64,000 nucleotides of DNA from Epiperipatus broadwayi (lineage: Eukaryota; Onychophora; Udeonychophora; Euonychophora; Peripatidae). Below the pieces are notes generated by a model that made no database searches, was not told the DNA's origin, and saw nothing but the letters and a program-made list of their open reading frames with translations. Below, piece after piece: positions 40,273 to 51,511 of this stretch. The stretch's first letter is position 1. Every line of letters starts with the position of its first letter. Where the stretch lies: contig JAQFVV010000036.1 in NCBI GenBank assembly GCA_028023455.1, forward strand, positions 3,134,452 to 3,198,451, given 5' to 3'. Both the position numbers and the translations under genes were made by a program.

Positions 40273-42529
40273 TGGAAAAAAAAAAGAAAGAAATGGAAAA
40301 TATAAAAGTTTAATCAGAAAAAGAGTATAAGCTTGTATCTATATGGCATGCTAATGTCTTCACTATAAGATAAATTAATTTAAAATTTAATATGTTTAAT
40401 CAAATGCTTTGGCACTCAGAAAAGCATGTGAATGTTGATATCAAAAGTCATAGGTTGAGCTTCAGTCCCTATCAGAGAATTAAACCACACAAGTGATTAA
40501 ATGTTAGCAATACTTTGTGAATCCCAAGGATCTAATGATAATGTTCCAAATAAAGCTTTCTTAATTTTAAAATACAATCATTATGAAATATAATCATTTC
40601 TACGCAATTACATTACTGCTTTATATATGGAGAAAATTTTAAAGGACATTACATGAAACAAAATTTACATTCTTGAACTATAGTTAGTTTATAAAGCTAC
40701 AAATGTTCTATCAAGTAAATAATTCTAAATTTGCAAGCAATAATTTTTCTGTGATTGCAAATAAAAGGCCAACTTCTTTGACCATGCATGCACATTCTTT
40801 ACTTGATTAAGATAGTAAATCTATATAATAGATTGAACGCTTTTGAATAAACCAAACTTAATATTTAGACTTATTTTTTTTAAAGGAAATGATTTGTTTA
40901 ATTCATTAAAACCTTTGCAGAATCAATCAATTTCATGACATTTTCTAGATATTACTATGAATGCTGCAGACACAACTATTTGTCCGTTCTTTCTTAATAA
41001 AATGTTATAGCTTTTCTCAAGAAATAGCACACAGTTATCTAAAACTTGTAATAATATGAAGTGTAACCATTCTTATTTCATGTTAGTAAATAAAGGTGAA
41101 GAATGACTGCTGCACTTATATAGGTATGGCATTTTCTTCCCTCTTCCACTGACCAGTGATGAAGATTACATCATATAATTAAATTGCTGGTTTTACAGCC
41201 AATGCATGCACATATTCAAATCCTAAGCTATGTTTCTAACAAGCTGATGTATTTACCCATTATTCTATAAGGCTTTTAATTTCCAAAGTGATACCAAGAA
41301 TTTAAAAAAATATAAGAACCTTTACCTGAAAGGAGAGAATTGAAATGTTAAATAAAACGGACATGGCTATACATTTATAAATAATGACTAAGGCCAACTG
41401 ATGAATGCTGGTTCAGCAGGAAATGCATCTCAGGGATCATTTGTCTTTTATTATATCTTTATTTATATGAATTTGAAAAGAATGGGGAAGTGAGGAGGTG
41501 TTTATTATATCTATAAAGATATTACATACAGGACAGAGAAAGGTGAATAACTCCGTGGGTGTAAATTTGTTTTTAAAAAATCAGATATATTAATCTTTAA
41601 CTGAGATTTAAAGTTTATATCTGTGCTAGAGATAATCTCTAGTTTCTAAAATGATTAGTAATAATCATTAGTGTATTTATCTGAAATGGATGGCGTCAAA
41701 GTTGTGAGTGGAGGGAGTTTGACAATGGTAAATGAAAATATAACATTTATAAATAGTAAAAGATATATTTAACCTTTAATATATAAAAAATTAAAAGCCT
41801 ATATTTATCATTTGTGTATTTACTGAAAAACTGCTGTAATCCAAATATGGTTTTTTTGAAATGTAGCATTTGTAAAATGAATTTATAAAAAAGAAAAAAA
41901 TAACAATAATAATGTTACCTACGAATAAATTAATTGTTGCCTTTAATTAAAAATCAACAATATGTGTGAGTTTACAACAATAGCTGCTGGTTAGTATTGA
42001 TATTATTATTGTTATTATTATTTCTTAATTAACCATTTTTGTTCATTAAACAGAAAATTATTGTAATAGAAAAATCACTGCCTGTTCTTCCAATCAATAA
42101 TCAATTGAAATCTCGAAAGGAAATTAAAGTCCTTATAAATTAAAGTGAATAGTTTATAATAAACTTCAACATAAGTTTTAATTCAAGGAATTTCAATCAA
42201 ATTAATTTTCACTGAAAACATGTATTCTTTAATTATATAACAATTCCATAGACATATGTGTGAATAAGTGCATGTGCATATAACATCAAATATACAATAT
42301 AAATTTCTACTACAGAGTCATATAAAATATTTAAATACTAATTATGTTGTAATGATAGAGTTCTATGTAATACAATATATATATATATATTGATACTTTG
42401 CCATTCTAACCATTATAATTTTAAAAATATTATAAATATAAAATTTAGTAACATTTATTGTACCAAGTATATTTCCAATGCTTTCGCATCATATTTATGG
42501 TTAGTCTGCTGAGAACATTAATTTTTTGC
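40273..42529. other. AT-rich DNA, small family 4 remnant
   Basis: Mostly featureless. At 41390-41445 a degenerate family 4 hammerhead region remains (CAACTGATGAATGCTGG, then GAAATGCATC). Confidence 0.45.
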
Positions 42530-42539
42530 TGACTAAATA

Positions 42540-42600
42540 ATTAAAAATTTCCATCCACTTAGGAGCGCTTTCGATTATCTCAGTAATCTGTGTAAAACAA
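42540..42600 (-). mobile_element. Penelope-like 3'-end remnant
   Basis: CCACTTAGGAGCGCTTTCGA on the plus strand combines text of the 3' ends at 12340-13045 (CACTTAGGAG) and at 32150 (GAAAGCGCTC on the other strand). No coding part remains. Confidence 0.5.
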
Positions 42601-42639
42601 GGATTTCAAATTAAACTTTTTATTTAAATTGCAGTAAAT

Positions 42640-43022
42640 GAGCAATACAGAGATTTCATACCACTCAAAGAAGTATGGTGAGATGTATGTTAGGAGTAAC
42701 AAGAAGAGATTGAAAACACAATATATGGATAAGAGAACAAACAGGTATTACTGACCTAATTGGAAAAATTAAAAGCTTAAGTGGAGTCGGGCTGGACATA
42801 TTGCTAGAAGAGATGATAATAGATGGACAATTGAAATCATAAACTGGATTCCAAGAGATTGTAAAAGACCCAGAAAAAGACCACATGTGAGATGGATGGA
42901 TGAAATAAAAAAGTGTGTAGGGGTGATGTGGAGAAGAAGAGCTAAAGATTGGAGAAGATGGATTGAACTTGGAGAGACCTTCATCCTGCAGTGTATTGAT
43001 AATGGTTGATGATGATGATGAT
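42640..43022 (+). pseudogene. RTE-like retrotransposon C-terminus with (TGA)n tail
   Basis: The plus-strand translation includes RAGHIARRDDNRWTIEIINW, IPRDCKRPRKRPHVRWMDEI and WRRWIELGETFILQCIDNG followed by a stop. This is the extreme C-terminus of RTE-type endonuclease/RT proteins, with the usual W-A-G-H-I-A-R signature. One internal stop occurs near the start. It ends in a TGATGATGATGATGA tail, typical of retrotransposition by this class. The 5' part is absent. Confidence 0.75.
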
Positions 43023-43861
43023 GAAACAAGCCCCCAAAAATCTTTCCATAATCAGTTATCAGCTGAAACATAGATTGAAAACTATCAACTCTTCAATCAA
43101 TCAAGCTAACAATTTAAAAAGAAAGCAATGATGTAATAAAAATCGAAGCATAATGAAAAGAGCAAAGGTAATCAAATCCATCCATTTGAATTATGAAACG
43201 ATATAACCATTAAAACGGTGTTAAATCGTGCCTTGATGACATTGATTTCCACACCTGGCTAAACTCAGCAATAGCAAACATTTATAAACTGAAGTTAACT
43301 AAAGTTGTAATATTAGACTTGTTCTAAAGCAAACTAACAAACACAAACTGTTCTGTATAAAACGCATTACATATTGAAAAATAATAAATAAAAGTTATTT
43401 TAATGTCTTTTTATCTATTTTTCAAAACAACATAAATTCTTTACAGATATAATTATTTGTAGATCATTATTATTTATTTATTTTTATGAATATGGAAGTT
43501 TTTACAACAACAAAAAAATATTTCCTTTTCCTTTCAAATTTATAAAAAATTTGACATGACTTGATGAAAGTCTTCAAAGTGTATGAGAATCCTTCAAAGA
43601 CGCAATATTTTACCCTATCTTACATCAAGCAGTATTGTTATCATTAATATTGTCAGCTTTAACATATGATTTCTTTAAATAAATAAATAAATTATAGTAA
43701 ACTTTTTAACAATTTAATTAATGTAAATAAAAAAAACTTTAACTTCTCCACTTCATACCAAAGATCATAAATAATCTTTCCATACAAGAATAGTGAAAGC
43801 TAAAATAAATTCAATAAACAACATTAAACAATAAAAAAGGCAAACGGTGATATATATATAT
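43023..43861. other. AT-rich DNA, no gene seen
   Basis: No recognisable feature. A short TA run lies at about 43851-43861. Confidence 0.5.
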
Positions 43862-45086
43862 TGTACCCTTACCAAAACAGAAATCCTCTGAACAAAAGAA
43901 TACGGCTAACTGAGATAACAATATTGAACTACAGTTACATTACATAAACAATAACTATCAAGACAATTAACATTAAGACTAGCTCAAGATACATTGCTAA
44001 TATACGGTATCTAATAAAACTATACTATAACACTTAAATTCAATGTAAATAATTAGGGTTCCAGTTATAATACTTAATCTATTCATTTCAATAATAAAGT
44101 TAACTTATAAACTTGCTCAAGATTATAAATAAATATGGTTCTTTCAAAATAACAAATATAATTATGAAACTCTTAACATGAGACATTCAGTAAGATACAC
44201 TGGCTTAAACATTGAAAATACATCCCAAAATATAGCCTCCCAATGGCATAAGAATATTACCCCACCAAATTCACATAACAAAAATACTATGTAATACTCT
44301 CACGTCTTTTAAAAAAACACATCTAATAATCTTAAAATATGATTTATAAATTTACTACAGAAATAACAATAAATTACTTAATACTCCTTTAATAAAATAC
44401 TAACTGGACATTTAACATTAACTAATAATTTCTTACTCATCATCTTTCTATAGAAAATTTACAATTCTCCAAAAATAATAAATATAATAATCTCAGGTTC
44501 ATTTCCAACAAACTAATAAAATAAATTAACTAATTAACACCCTGTAGTTAAATATGATGAGGGATTTTACATGATATCTAATTACTCTTACAAAATAATA
44601 ACAACAATAAGCCACTGAAAATAACTTAATGACCCTCAACATTAAATCTATTTAATGATTAAAGTTTAGTAGTAAAACATAAATAATATAATAAGATTTA
44701 AATTAAACATTGTACAATCTTTCTTTGTTTAATGTAGCATTCCTAAATATATAATGTATTTGAATATTGTGTCAATATAAAGTATATCTCTCATTGGTGT
44801 TGTATCAGTTTAAAATAATTACTAATGACCAATCTTCTATGATAATAATAAAAATATACTTTGTTACTTAATCAACTATAATAGAAATAATATCTAAATA
44901 ATCTTAAATAATCATGTGCCAAATAAGTAATATTTTAAATTATCAGTTTCTGTGGATTATGCATGTAGAATGAAAAATCAAACAACATGCAGATAAATTA
45001 CAACTTGACAAAGATAAGATTCAAAAACAGTTAACAAATTTATTTATAAATTACAATATAACAATGACATAATATAAAAAAATATA
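43862..45086. other. Unassigned AT-rich sequence, possible LTR-derived
   Basis: It begins with TGTACCC directly after a TA run, which mirrors the GGTACA-then-TA end of the LTR element at 59178. There is no ORF and no second copy in the window. The LTR interpretation is weak. Confidence 0.2.
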
Positions 45087-46043
45087 CACCTGGGTCTCGT
45101 TGTACGCGGATTTATTTAACGCGATTTTGAAGTTACGCGATTCATGTTTCTTCGGAAGTCGAACTCCAATAATGCGCTATTACTTTAAATAATAAATTTT
45201 GCGCACTTACGTCATATTAAAAGCAATAGCACATTATTGGAAATCGACTTTCATCTTAGTAATTTCAATATTTTCAGTGCTTTATAATAGTAAGATTTTA
45301 TGCAATAATGAAATTAAAATCATGATTTCCACATTTTATGTATACACACATTAAATTTTACAAGATTATAATGTAAATTTGTTCAAACATTGTGCGTGTT
45401 AATTTTGCATTTTAAATCACATTCTGTTTTTAAAAAAGAACGTAATCAATTATTAATCATTTAGTGTCCACAAGTTTATTTTTAAAAGGTGAGTAATAGC
45501 AGTGGGCACAATTAAAATTGAAAATTAAAAAATTAAAGACAAAAATAAGAATTTAATTTTTAGTTGTTAGATTAATTACTAATTATGTTGTCACCAGAAA
45601 ACCATTAACACAAGTGAGAGTGATGTTGGCACTAGTTGTATTTCCTCTTGTGAAGAATCTTATTTTTTACCAGTTTGCAAACGAATCGGAAAATAGCGAT
45701 AATAATTAAAACATGTATAAAAAATGTAAATTACTGTAAATTATGCATAAAAATATATTGTTTTGAATAAAATTAAATATTATAATTAAAAAAAAGTTTG
45801 TCTTGTATCAATTTTTTTCAAATTTGAAAATTTTTATTAGTCATATTTTATTTCCTTATTTTTTTTTTTTTTTTGCGCGAATTTTAAAGTAATTTTAAGT
45901 TGGTGCTTTGCTTTTATGTGATTTTTGAAAAATCACAGTCCGTATCCCCCCTTTTTCAAGGTAAGTTACATCTATTTTTATGTGATTTCTTTTGCGCGTG
46001 TTTTCTGAGGAACCTATCTATCACGTAAAACGAAACCCAGGTG
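45087..46043. mobile_element. pogo/Tigger-like DNA transposon remnant
   Basis: Terminal inverted repeats start CACCTGGGTCTCGTTGTACG (45087) and, on the other strand, CACCTGGGTTTCGTTTTACG (ending 46043). The element is flanked on both sides by TA, the target duplication of the Tc1/mariner-pogo superfamily. The interior of 957 bp has no transposase frame, but around 45610-45690 it reads INTSESDVGTSCISSCEESY, like an acidic serine-rich transposase tail. Terminal repeats of this style (CTCGTT then ACGCG) are known from Tigger/pogo. It is non-autonomous. Confidence 0.8.
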
Positions 46044-47199
46044 TATTTACAAAAAGTAAAATAAGAATTAACATTATTTAACATAAAATATATATATTTA
46101 TTTACAGTAAATATTACTAACAAATACAATAAATAAAATAAAATAGCCCTCACTCTGGCCATTTCAAAATAAAATAAAACTTACAACAGTAATGATGATA
46201 TGTAATCTTCATTCAGTAAAATAGTAATCTATTATTTGTATTGGGAATAGTAACAATAAATTTCCCAATTTCTAAGATCCTTAATATTATACTTATACTA
46301 CTATAAGATATATTTCTTATGACATAAATGTATCAATTGTACCGGTCGAAATTGTATGTTGACTCAACACGATTCACAGTCTGGGTGAAAGTACCTCGAA
46401 TCCAACATATGCAAGACCAAAGATAAAGAATACTTATGGATTCTGCCCTGTTTACCCACTCTCTAAATCTGCAAACTAATTAACAACATTTAGAGGCAAG
46501 CAATTAATCTTTTCTATACTCCGTCCCACTAGCATCAACGGTATAGCATGGATCTCAACTAATTTGCATGTCTAACTCTAATTATTAACTTTAATTAGAC
46601 TATTTATTTAAATATAAAATGGTATGTGTGTGACCTTCAGTCATCAGATAGCAGCACAATAATTAATTAGAAAATATATAATTTTAGAATGAAGGAATAG
46701 AGACAAACCACAGGTAGCTTAAATTCACATATATATTTAATAAAACATTTTTATAATTTATCTAATGTCTCTGCTTTTATTTCATATAAGTTAGTTAACA
46801 CAAATTTCAATTCTGTTATTTATTATGCCTCTGGCAAAAGAGCGGTATAGTTTATATGCCAATATAACAAATCTCACGATTATCAATTTTGTGGGAGACG
46901 CCTGCCCAAATCTGAGATATAGGAATAGATATTTTCAAAGAGCTATAATAAATATAATTTTATTCTGATTGATTTTATTTTAAGAGAGAAATGATTAACT
47001 CAAACTATAGGGATTGATGTCGGAGAGAGTGACACATTTAAAATATAAATGGATCGCGATATTCGCAATTAAATATTTCAAGATTTAAAAATACATAAAT
47101 CAGTTATATCATGGTCAATCTGCCATAATGTGCTCAAACAAAAGAAAGTGATCAAATTCCAGTATTCGATATTATAATACTAGCATAGACTCAATTCAC
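46044..47199. other. Unassigned, possible internal region of an old LTR element
   Basis: No ORF. It contains TGTACCGGTC at 46338-46347, whose complement GACCGGTACA resembles the end of the young LTR element (ACCGGTACA). It lies downstream (minus sense) of the primer-binding-site-like motif at 47203-47222. Confidence 0.2.
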
Positions 47200-47202
47200 G
47201 TG

Positions 47203-47222
47203 CCCCTGTTCTCGTGACGCCA
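47203..47222 (-). promoter_or_regulatory. Primer-binding-site-like motif of an old LTR element
   Basis: The minus strand reads TGGCGTCACGAGAACAGGGG. It starts 13 nt after a minus-strand GGTACA at 47236-47241. The young LTR element shows the same layout: GGTACA end, 13 nt starting G and rich in TATTAT, then TGG. This supports an LTR boundary at 47236 in minus orientation. Confidence 0.45.
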
Positions 47223-47790
47223 AGAAATAATAGTCTGTACCATTGGGAAACCTAAAATATTTCAGGTGAAAGAATGAGAATTGCCAAGGCTAGCTAAGCT
47301 CCGCTTACCCCGGGTCTGCCCATTTAGCTTTCATATCCTGACAAGAAAATTAATGGTCAGTGAAATTATAACACGGACTTAGTTATGATCTAGCAGTCAC
47401 ACAGAACAAAAGACAAGTAATTAAGCAAAGTACCAGCAAGGTAAAATACAAGTACTGGAGAATATATTTTAGCATTTATATATATAATTGTGCTGAGCTA
47501 TAAAGATTACATAAACGCATACGGATCGATCAAGATCAGACCAAACGAGGATAAAATAAGTACTAATTATTATTACTAATATTTGTAATTAACGAACTGT
47601 CTCTCCCTTCAACACAAAATCCCACTAACATTTCAAATGACATTCTATTTTTCTCTTATTATTTAACACGAATCTAATTTTCTAAACCCCCTCCCTTTCA
47701 CTCTTTAAAAATGAAATAAATTAACTAAATAAACTCTCATACTTGAATCTTATGTCTCCCCACAACTAAACCATGTACGTATAAATATAA

Positions 47791-47886
<96 letters not shown>
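47791..47886. repeat. (AAT)n microsatellite
   Basis: About 32 AAT repeats without interruption. Confidence 0.97.
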
Positions 47887-47887
<1 letters not shown>

Positions 47888-47890
47888 TAG

Positions 47891-48031
47891 GTTTCACCTC
47901 GACAAAATAAAGGTTGCTCCAAGTATTTATCTTTCAGAGCAAGAAAATTATTTATTTTTATTTACCGACAAACATTGGTCGGGAAATAGCAGTGAATATT
48001 TATTTAAGTAAAGCTTTTGTCGAGATGAAAC
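47891..48031. repeat. Inverted repeat GTTTCACCTCGACAAAA
   Basis: GTTTCACCTCGACAAAA at 47891-47907 pairs with TTTTGTCGAGATGAAAC at 48015-48031 (one mismatch), with a 107-nt spacer. It adjoins the (AAT)n array and may mark the ends of a small inserted element. Confidence 0.7.
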
Positions 48032-48960
48032 AAAATTGGCATATATTCATTTCATTTTAAGTAATTAATAATAAGATTTTCTAAACCACAATTAGAAAGA
48101 AGTTTAGCATTAAGAAGAGGCATAATTTTAAAACAGATAGAAAGAGAGCAAAGACATTCGATTTTAAGTAATAGCAAGGGTAGTTTACAGACTATTAAGT
48201 TAAATATTTTAAATTACATTATGGGGATTACATTTTAAAAGACATTTAAAATTTAGCAGCGTTTACATTATTTGGTCACTGGAGTTTAGAAGAATAAATT
48301 AGGCGGTTAGAAATTAACAAATTGGAGACATATTACCTAATTTATTGAGTCCAAGTGGAAGTTTAAATCCCACGATGGAAAAAATGAATTTCCACACAGG
48401 CATAGCTAGCTATGAATTGACTAAAAGAGTTCAACAGTTAAGCATTTCATTTTTATGAGGTTTCTCTGGCTGATGGTAATTTTGGTGGTCATGTTCAGGA
48501 CACGGAAGTCGTGCAGGGTTGATGCAGTCTAATCTGCTACTATACTTCGGAACATTTTCATCATTATTTTAAAAATTTTACTGACGTAGATTTGCCAGGC
48601 AATGGCTGACAAAATCTGGGACTGGACTCTTCTATTGTTCTCTCTGGCTATTTATACTTTTTTTTAAACTGTTTTGGGGGAATTCCCTTTTTCATACGCT
48701 CCAGGATAAGTGACAATGCTAGAATACCTAAAGTATATTGGTATTGTATTCTTGAGATCAACTTTCATGATAAATCCAATGATTTAATTGTTTCAAATCT
48801 ATTTTTAATTAAATATAAATTTGCAGAATTTATATTATCTTTTCTGTTTTAATTTTTACTTTAATTAGAAAATCCATTACCATTTTGTTAATGGATTTTC
48901 TTTTGTTTGAAGCTACGGAATGTTAGTAAGGTTTATCGTGAAAGCAAATCTCCAGAATAA

Positions 48961-50142
48961 AATACTTAAAATATATCATATTAAAAATTTATATATTGAT
49001 TTTTATAAGTTTCCATCATGCTATATATATATTAAGCAATTAAATCATCCCTACTGCCCCCTGTGAACTAATATATAAATACATTAGAGTTCGTATTTCA
49101 GATTTCTTAATCATGTGGGATGATTTAATTGCTTAATATTTGTATATTTATTTCAGTATAGGGTTATGCACTGGATTATTTTATATATATATCTGGGCCC
49201 CTCTAATATTTATAATAAAACATTTTAATAAAAAATTTATACTTTAATAAATTATTTACTGGCCTAAAATTTAAATGTAGATAAAATGGCAGACGGAAAG
49301 TTTTACAAACATTGTAACATGCTTGGATCAGGTTTGATCCTTGTCTAGTAATGTAGAAAGACGTGAAGCATGGATCTGGCTTACAGATTCATCTGCTTCA
49401 CAATATAAGTTTATATTTTAAAATACACCTCTTAATAAAATCTAACAAATAAAATATTAAAAGAAAAATTATTAAACATTTATTTTGCAGTTTAGCAAAG
49501 TATGATCCTGATATTTGCTTTAATGAAATGTGCATGCGTAGTTAACGCAATGGTAAATTGTCCGAATCTGGAACGTGGGGTCTCAGGGCCGATTCCGCTG
49601 GCACTTCCTGCGTTCGAACGTCTTATGAACTCTCAAGCAATAAAGCCATCAGAATACTTTTATATATAAATCTTATTTCTTTATTAATACACTTCAGAAA
49701 GCTAACAACCATTATATAATAGAGTAGACATTTAAATATTTTAAAACGTTAAAAAAACAATTTCAATAAACGTTGAAAACCTCCCTCATAAACAATTGCC
49801 ATTTCTTGATAAAGAATTTACGATGGTTAAGCTTTTTTTTTTTTTTTTGTCCATTTAAATCAGGAAATAACACCATTTAGAAAATAGCACCATTTAGAAA
49901 GTAGAAAGGATGAAAGCAATGTGCTATTTTATATACGTATACTTTATTTTTATTACTATAACAGATGATGTCCCACATGGGTTTTAAAACGTAAAGAGGC
50001 ATTTTAATAGCTTTTGATTTTCGCAATTTTTAAATTTTCATCAGTTAGTTCAATTTTTTTGGTGACTGCTGTCAAAATAAATTTGTTGATTCTAAAAATA
50101 TTTCCCCCTTTTTTTTCTTAACTCAAGAAAATAAAATGACTG
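48961..50142. other. AT-rich DNA with two small structured patches
   Basis: A 21-bp perfect inverted repeat lies at 49031-49051 / 49117-49137. A less AT-rich patch at 49545-49625 has a loose tRNA-like layout (TAGTTAACGCAATGGTAAA as an A-box candidate, GGGCCGATTCC as a B-box candidate with two differences). Otherwise no gene is seen. Confidence 0.4.
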
Positions 50143-50745
50143 AATAGTTAATTTGATCGGAGTTCATAAGTTTGAGTACTGGAAGTGATGGGTCTGAAGT
50201 GATGATTCAGGTAACATAAGTTAAGAAATGTTAATAGCTAATTTGATCAGAGTTAATATATTTGAGTACTGGAAGTGATGGATCTGAAGTGATGATCCAG
50301 GTAACATTAGTTACTAAATGTAATAACTAATTTGATCACAGTTCATATGTTTGAGTACTGAAAGTGATGGATCTGAAGTGATGATCCAGATAACTTGAGT
50401 TACAAATAGTTAATAGTTAATTTGATCAGAGCTCATACATTCGAATACTGGAAGTGACGGATCTGAAGTGATGATCCAGGTAACACGAGTTACTAAATGT
50501 TAATAGTTAATTTGATCAGAGCTCATACATTTGAATACTGGAAGTAAGGGATCTAAAGTGATGATCCAAATAAATTGAGTTATGAAATGTTAATACTTAA
50601 TTTGATTAGAGTTCATAAGTTTGAGTACTGGAAATGATGGATCTGAAGTGATGATCTAGGTAACTTGAATTCTGAAATGTTAATACTTAATTTGATCAGA
50701 GTTCATAAGTTTGAGTACTGGAAGATGGAACTGAAGTGGCAAATT
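50143..50745 (+). repeat. 90-bp minisatellite, about 7 copies
   Basis: Copies start at about 50143, 50233, 50322, 50412, 50502, 50592 and 50682, with the common text TTAATTTGATCAGAGTTCAT, TTGAGTACTGGAAGTGATGG and ATCTGAAGTGATGATCCAGG. Copies differ by scattered substitutions and the last is shortened. Decayed further copies seem to continue to about 50960 (AGTGACAGAGGTGAAGTCAT). No coding potential is evident. Confidence 0.92.
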
Positions 50746-50999
50746 CAAAGGTTTTATTGCTTGGGTTTATTAGAGCATCAGAAGTGACAGAGGTGAAGTC
50801 ATGATCCTGGGCCTTGAATTAAACAATCCACCACTCTACTATTATCTTAAACCATACATTGTAAATAATTGAATGATTTATTGCTTAGAAGTTTATAAAA
50901 GTTCAACTATTGTAGTGTCAGAGAATAAGGAGTGATAAGTGGTCCACAGACCTTACAATTCCACCATTCTAACACTATCTCAAATTTAGATCATGACTG

Positions 51000-51475
51000 A
51001 TTTCACATTATTCTATACAGTGCTGAATGAAGACATCTCTAAGTTTAATCCAGTTTTTCTGATCCATAGGCTCTCTTCCCTAAAACATAGCAATAAGCAT
51101 TCTTATTTCATCCACACATCTCACTCGTGGTCTTTTTTTTTCTCATCCAAGTATTTCATTTCTGTTCCTTTTTGTTATTCCCAACATACATCTCTCCACA
51201 TATTATTGAATGGTCTGAAATCTCTGTATTACTTTTCCATTAAGTATCCAAAGTCTCAGGTGCTTATGTAAGAACTTGTAAACCATATCTATAAAAACAT
51301 TTCTTTTCAGACACATTGGCATATTTCCTTTTAATATTAAGCTATTTCTACAATTCCATCCAAATTATATGATTAATTTAATCCATATTTCTATCTGTAT
51401 TAATAATCTGACTAAGGTATCTATGAACATCTAAATTTAATTGTATACCTATTCATAATGTTTATATATATATAT
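51000..51475 (-). pseudogene. RTE-like retrotransposon, 3' part, split by insertion
   Basis: Collinear with the minus-strand RTE-like fragment at 16195-17110 (CATACATCTCTCCACA, TTTCCTTTTAATATTAAGCT, TCTGTATTAATAATCTGAC). The match stops near 51465. The missing continuation (CATTATTTTATTCTTTTTAG) is found at 60001-60020, after the LTR element and the hammerhead palindrome. So this and 59985-61950 are two halves of one element. Confidence 0.7.
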
Positions 51476-51511
51476 TGAAACAGACAGATCGGAGAACCGA
51501 TCTTCGTTTCA
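51476..51511 (+). promoter_or_regulatory. Hairpin at LTR 5' terminus
   Basis: TGAAAC (51476-51481) pairs with GTTTCA (51506-51511), and AGATCGG (51486-51492) pairs with CCGATCT (51497-51503) around an AGAA loop. The same hairpin starts the 3' LTR at 56586. The position at the integrase-recognised end suggests a role in end recognition or RNA structure, which is inference. Confidence 0.75.

Larger units (their letters stand above)
47236..48960 (-). mobile_element. Probable old LTR, minus orientation
   Basis: It starts (plus strand) with TGTACC, the complement of a CGGTACA-type LTR end next to a primer-binding-site-like motif. It contains the minus-strand core promoter GTATAAATAGCC (48646-48657), the same 12-nt string as at 11855-11866. 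A 12-bp perfect hairpin (48868-48879 / 48889-48900) lies near the presumed start. An (AAT)n array (47791-47886) has expanded inside it. No second LTR was recognised, so it may be a solo or truncated LTR. The right boundary is a guess. Confidence 0.4.

Noticed and set aside
50020-50060. Minus-strand CTGATGA with an A/T stem and CGAAAA as a hammerhead
   Set aside because: Stem I cannot pair and stem II consists only of A and T; likely chance in AT-rich DNA.
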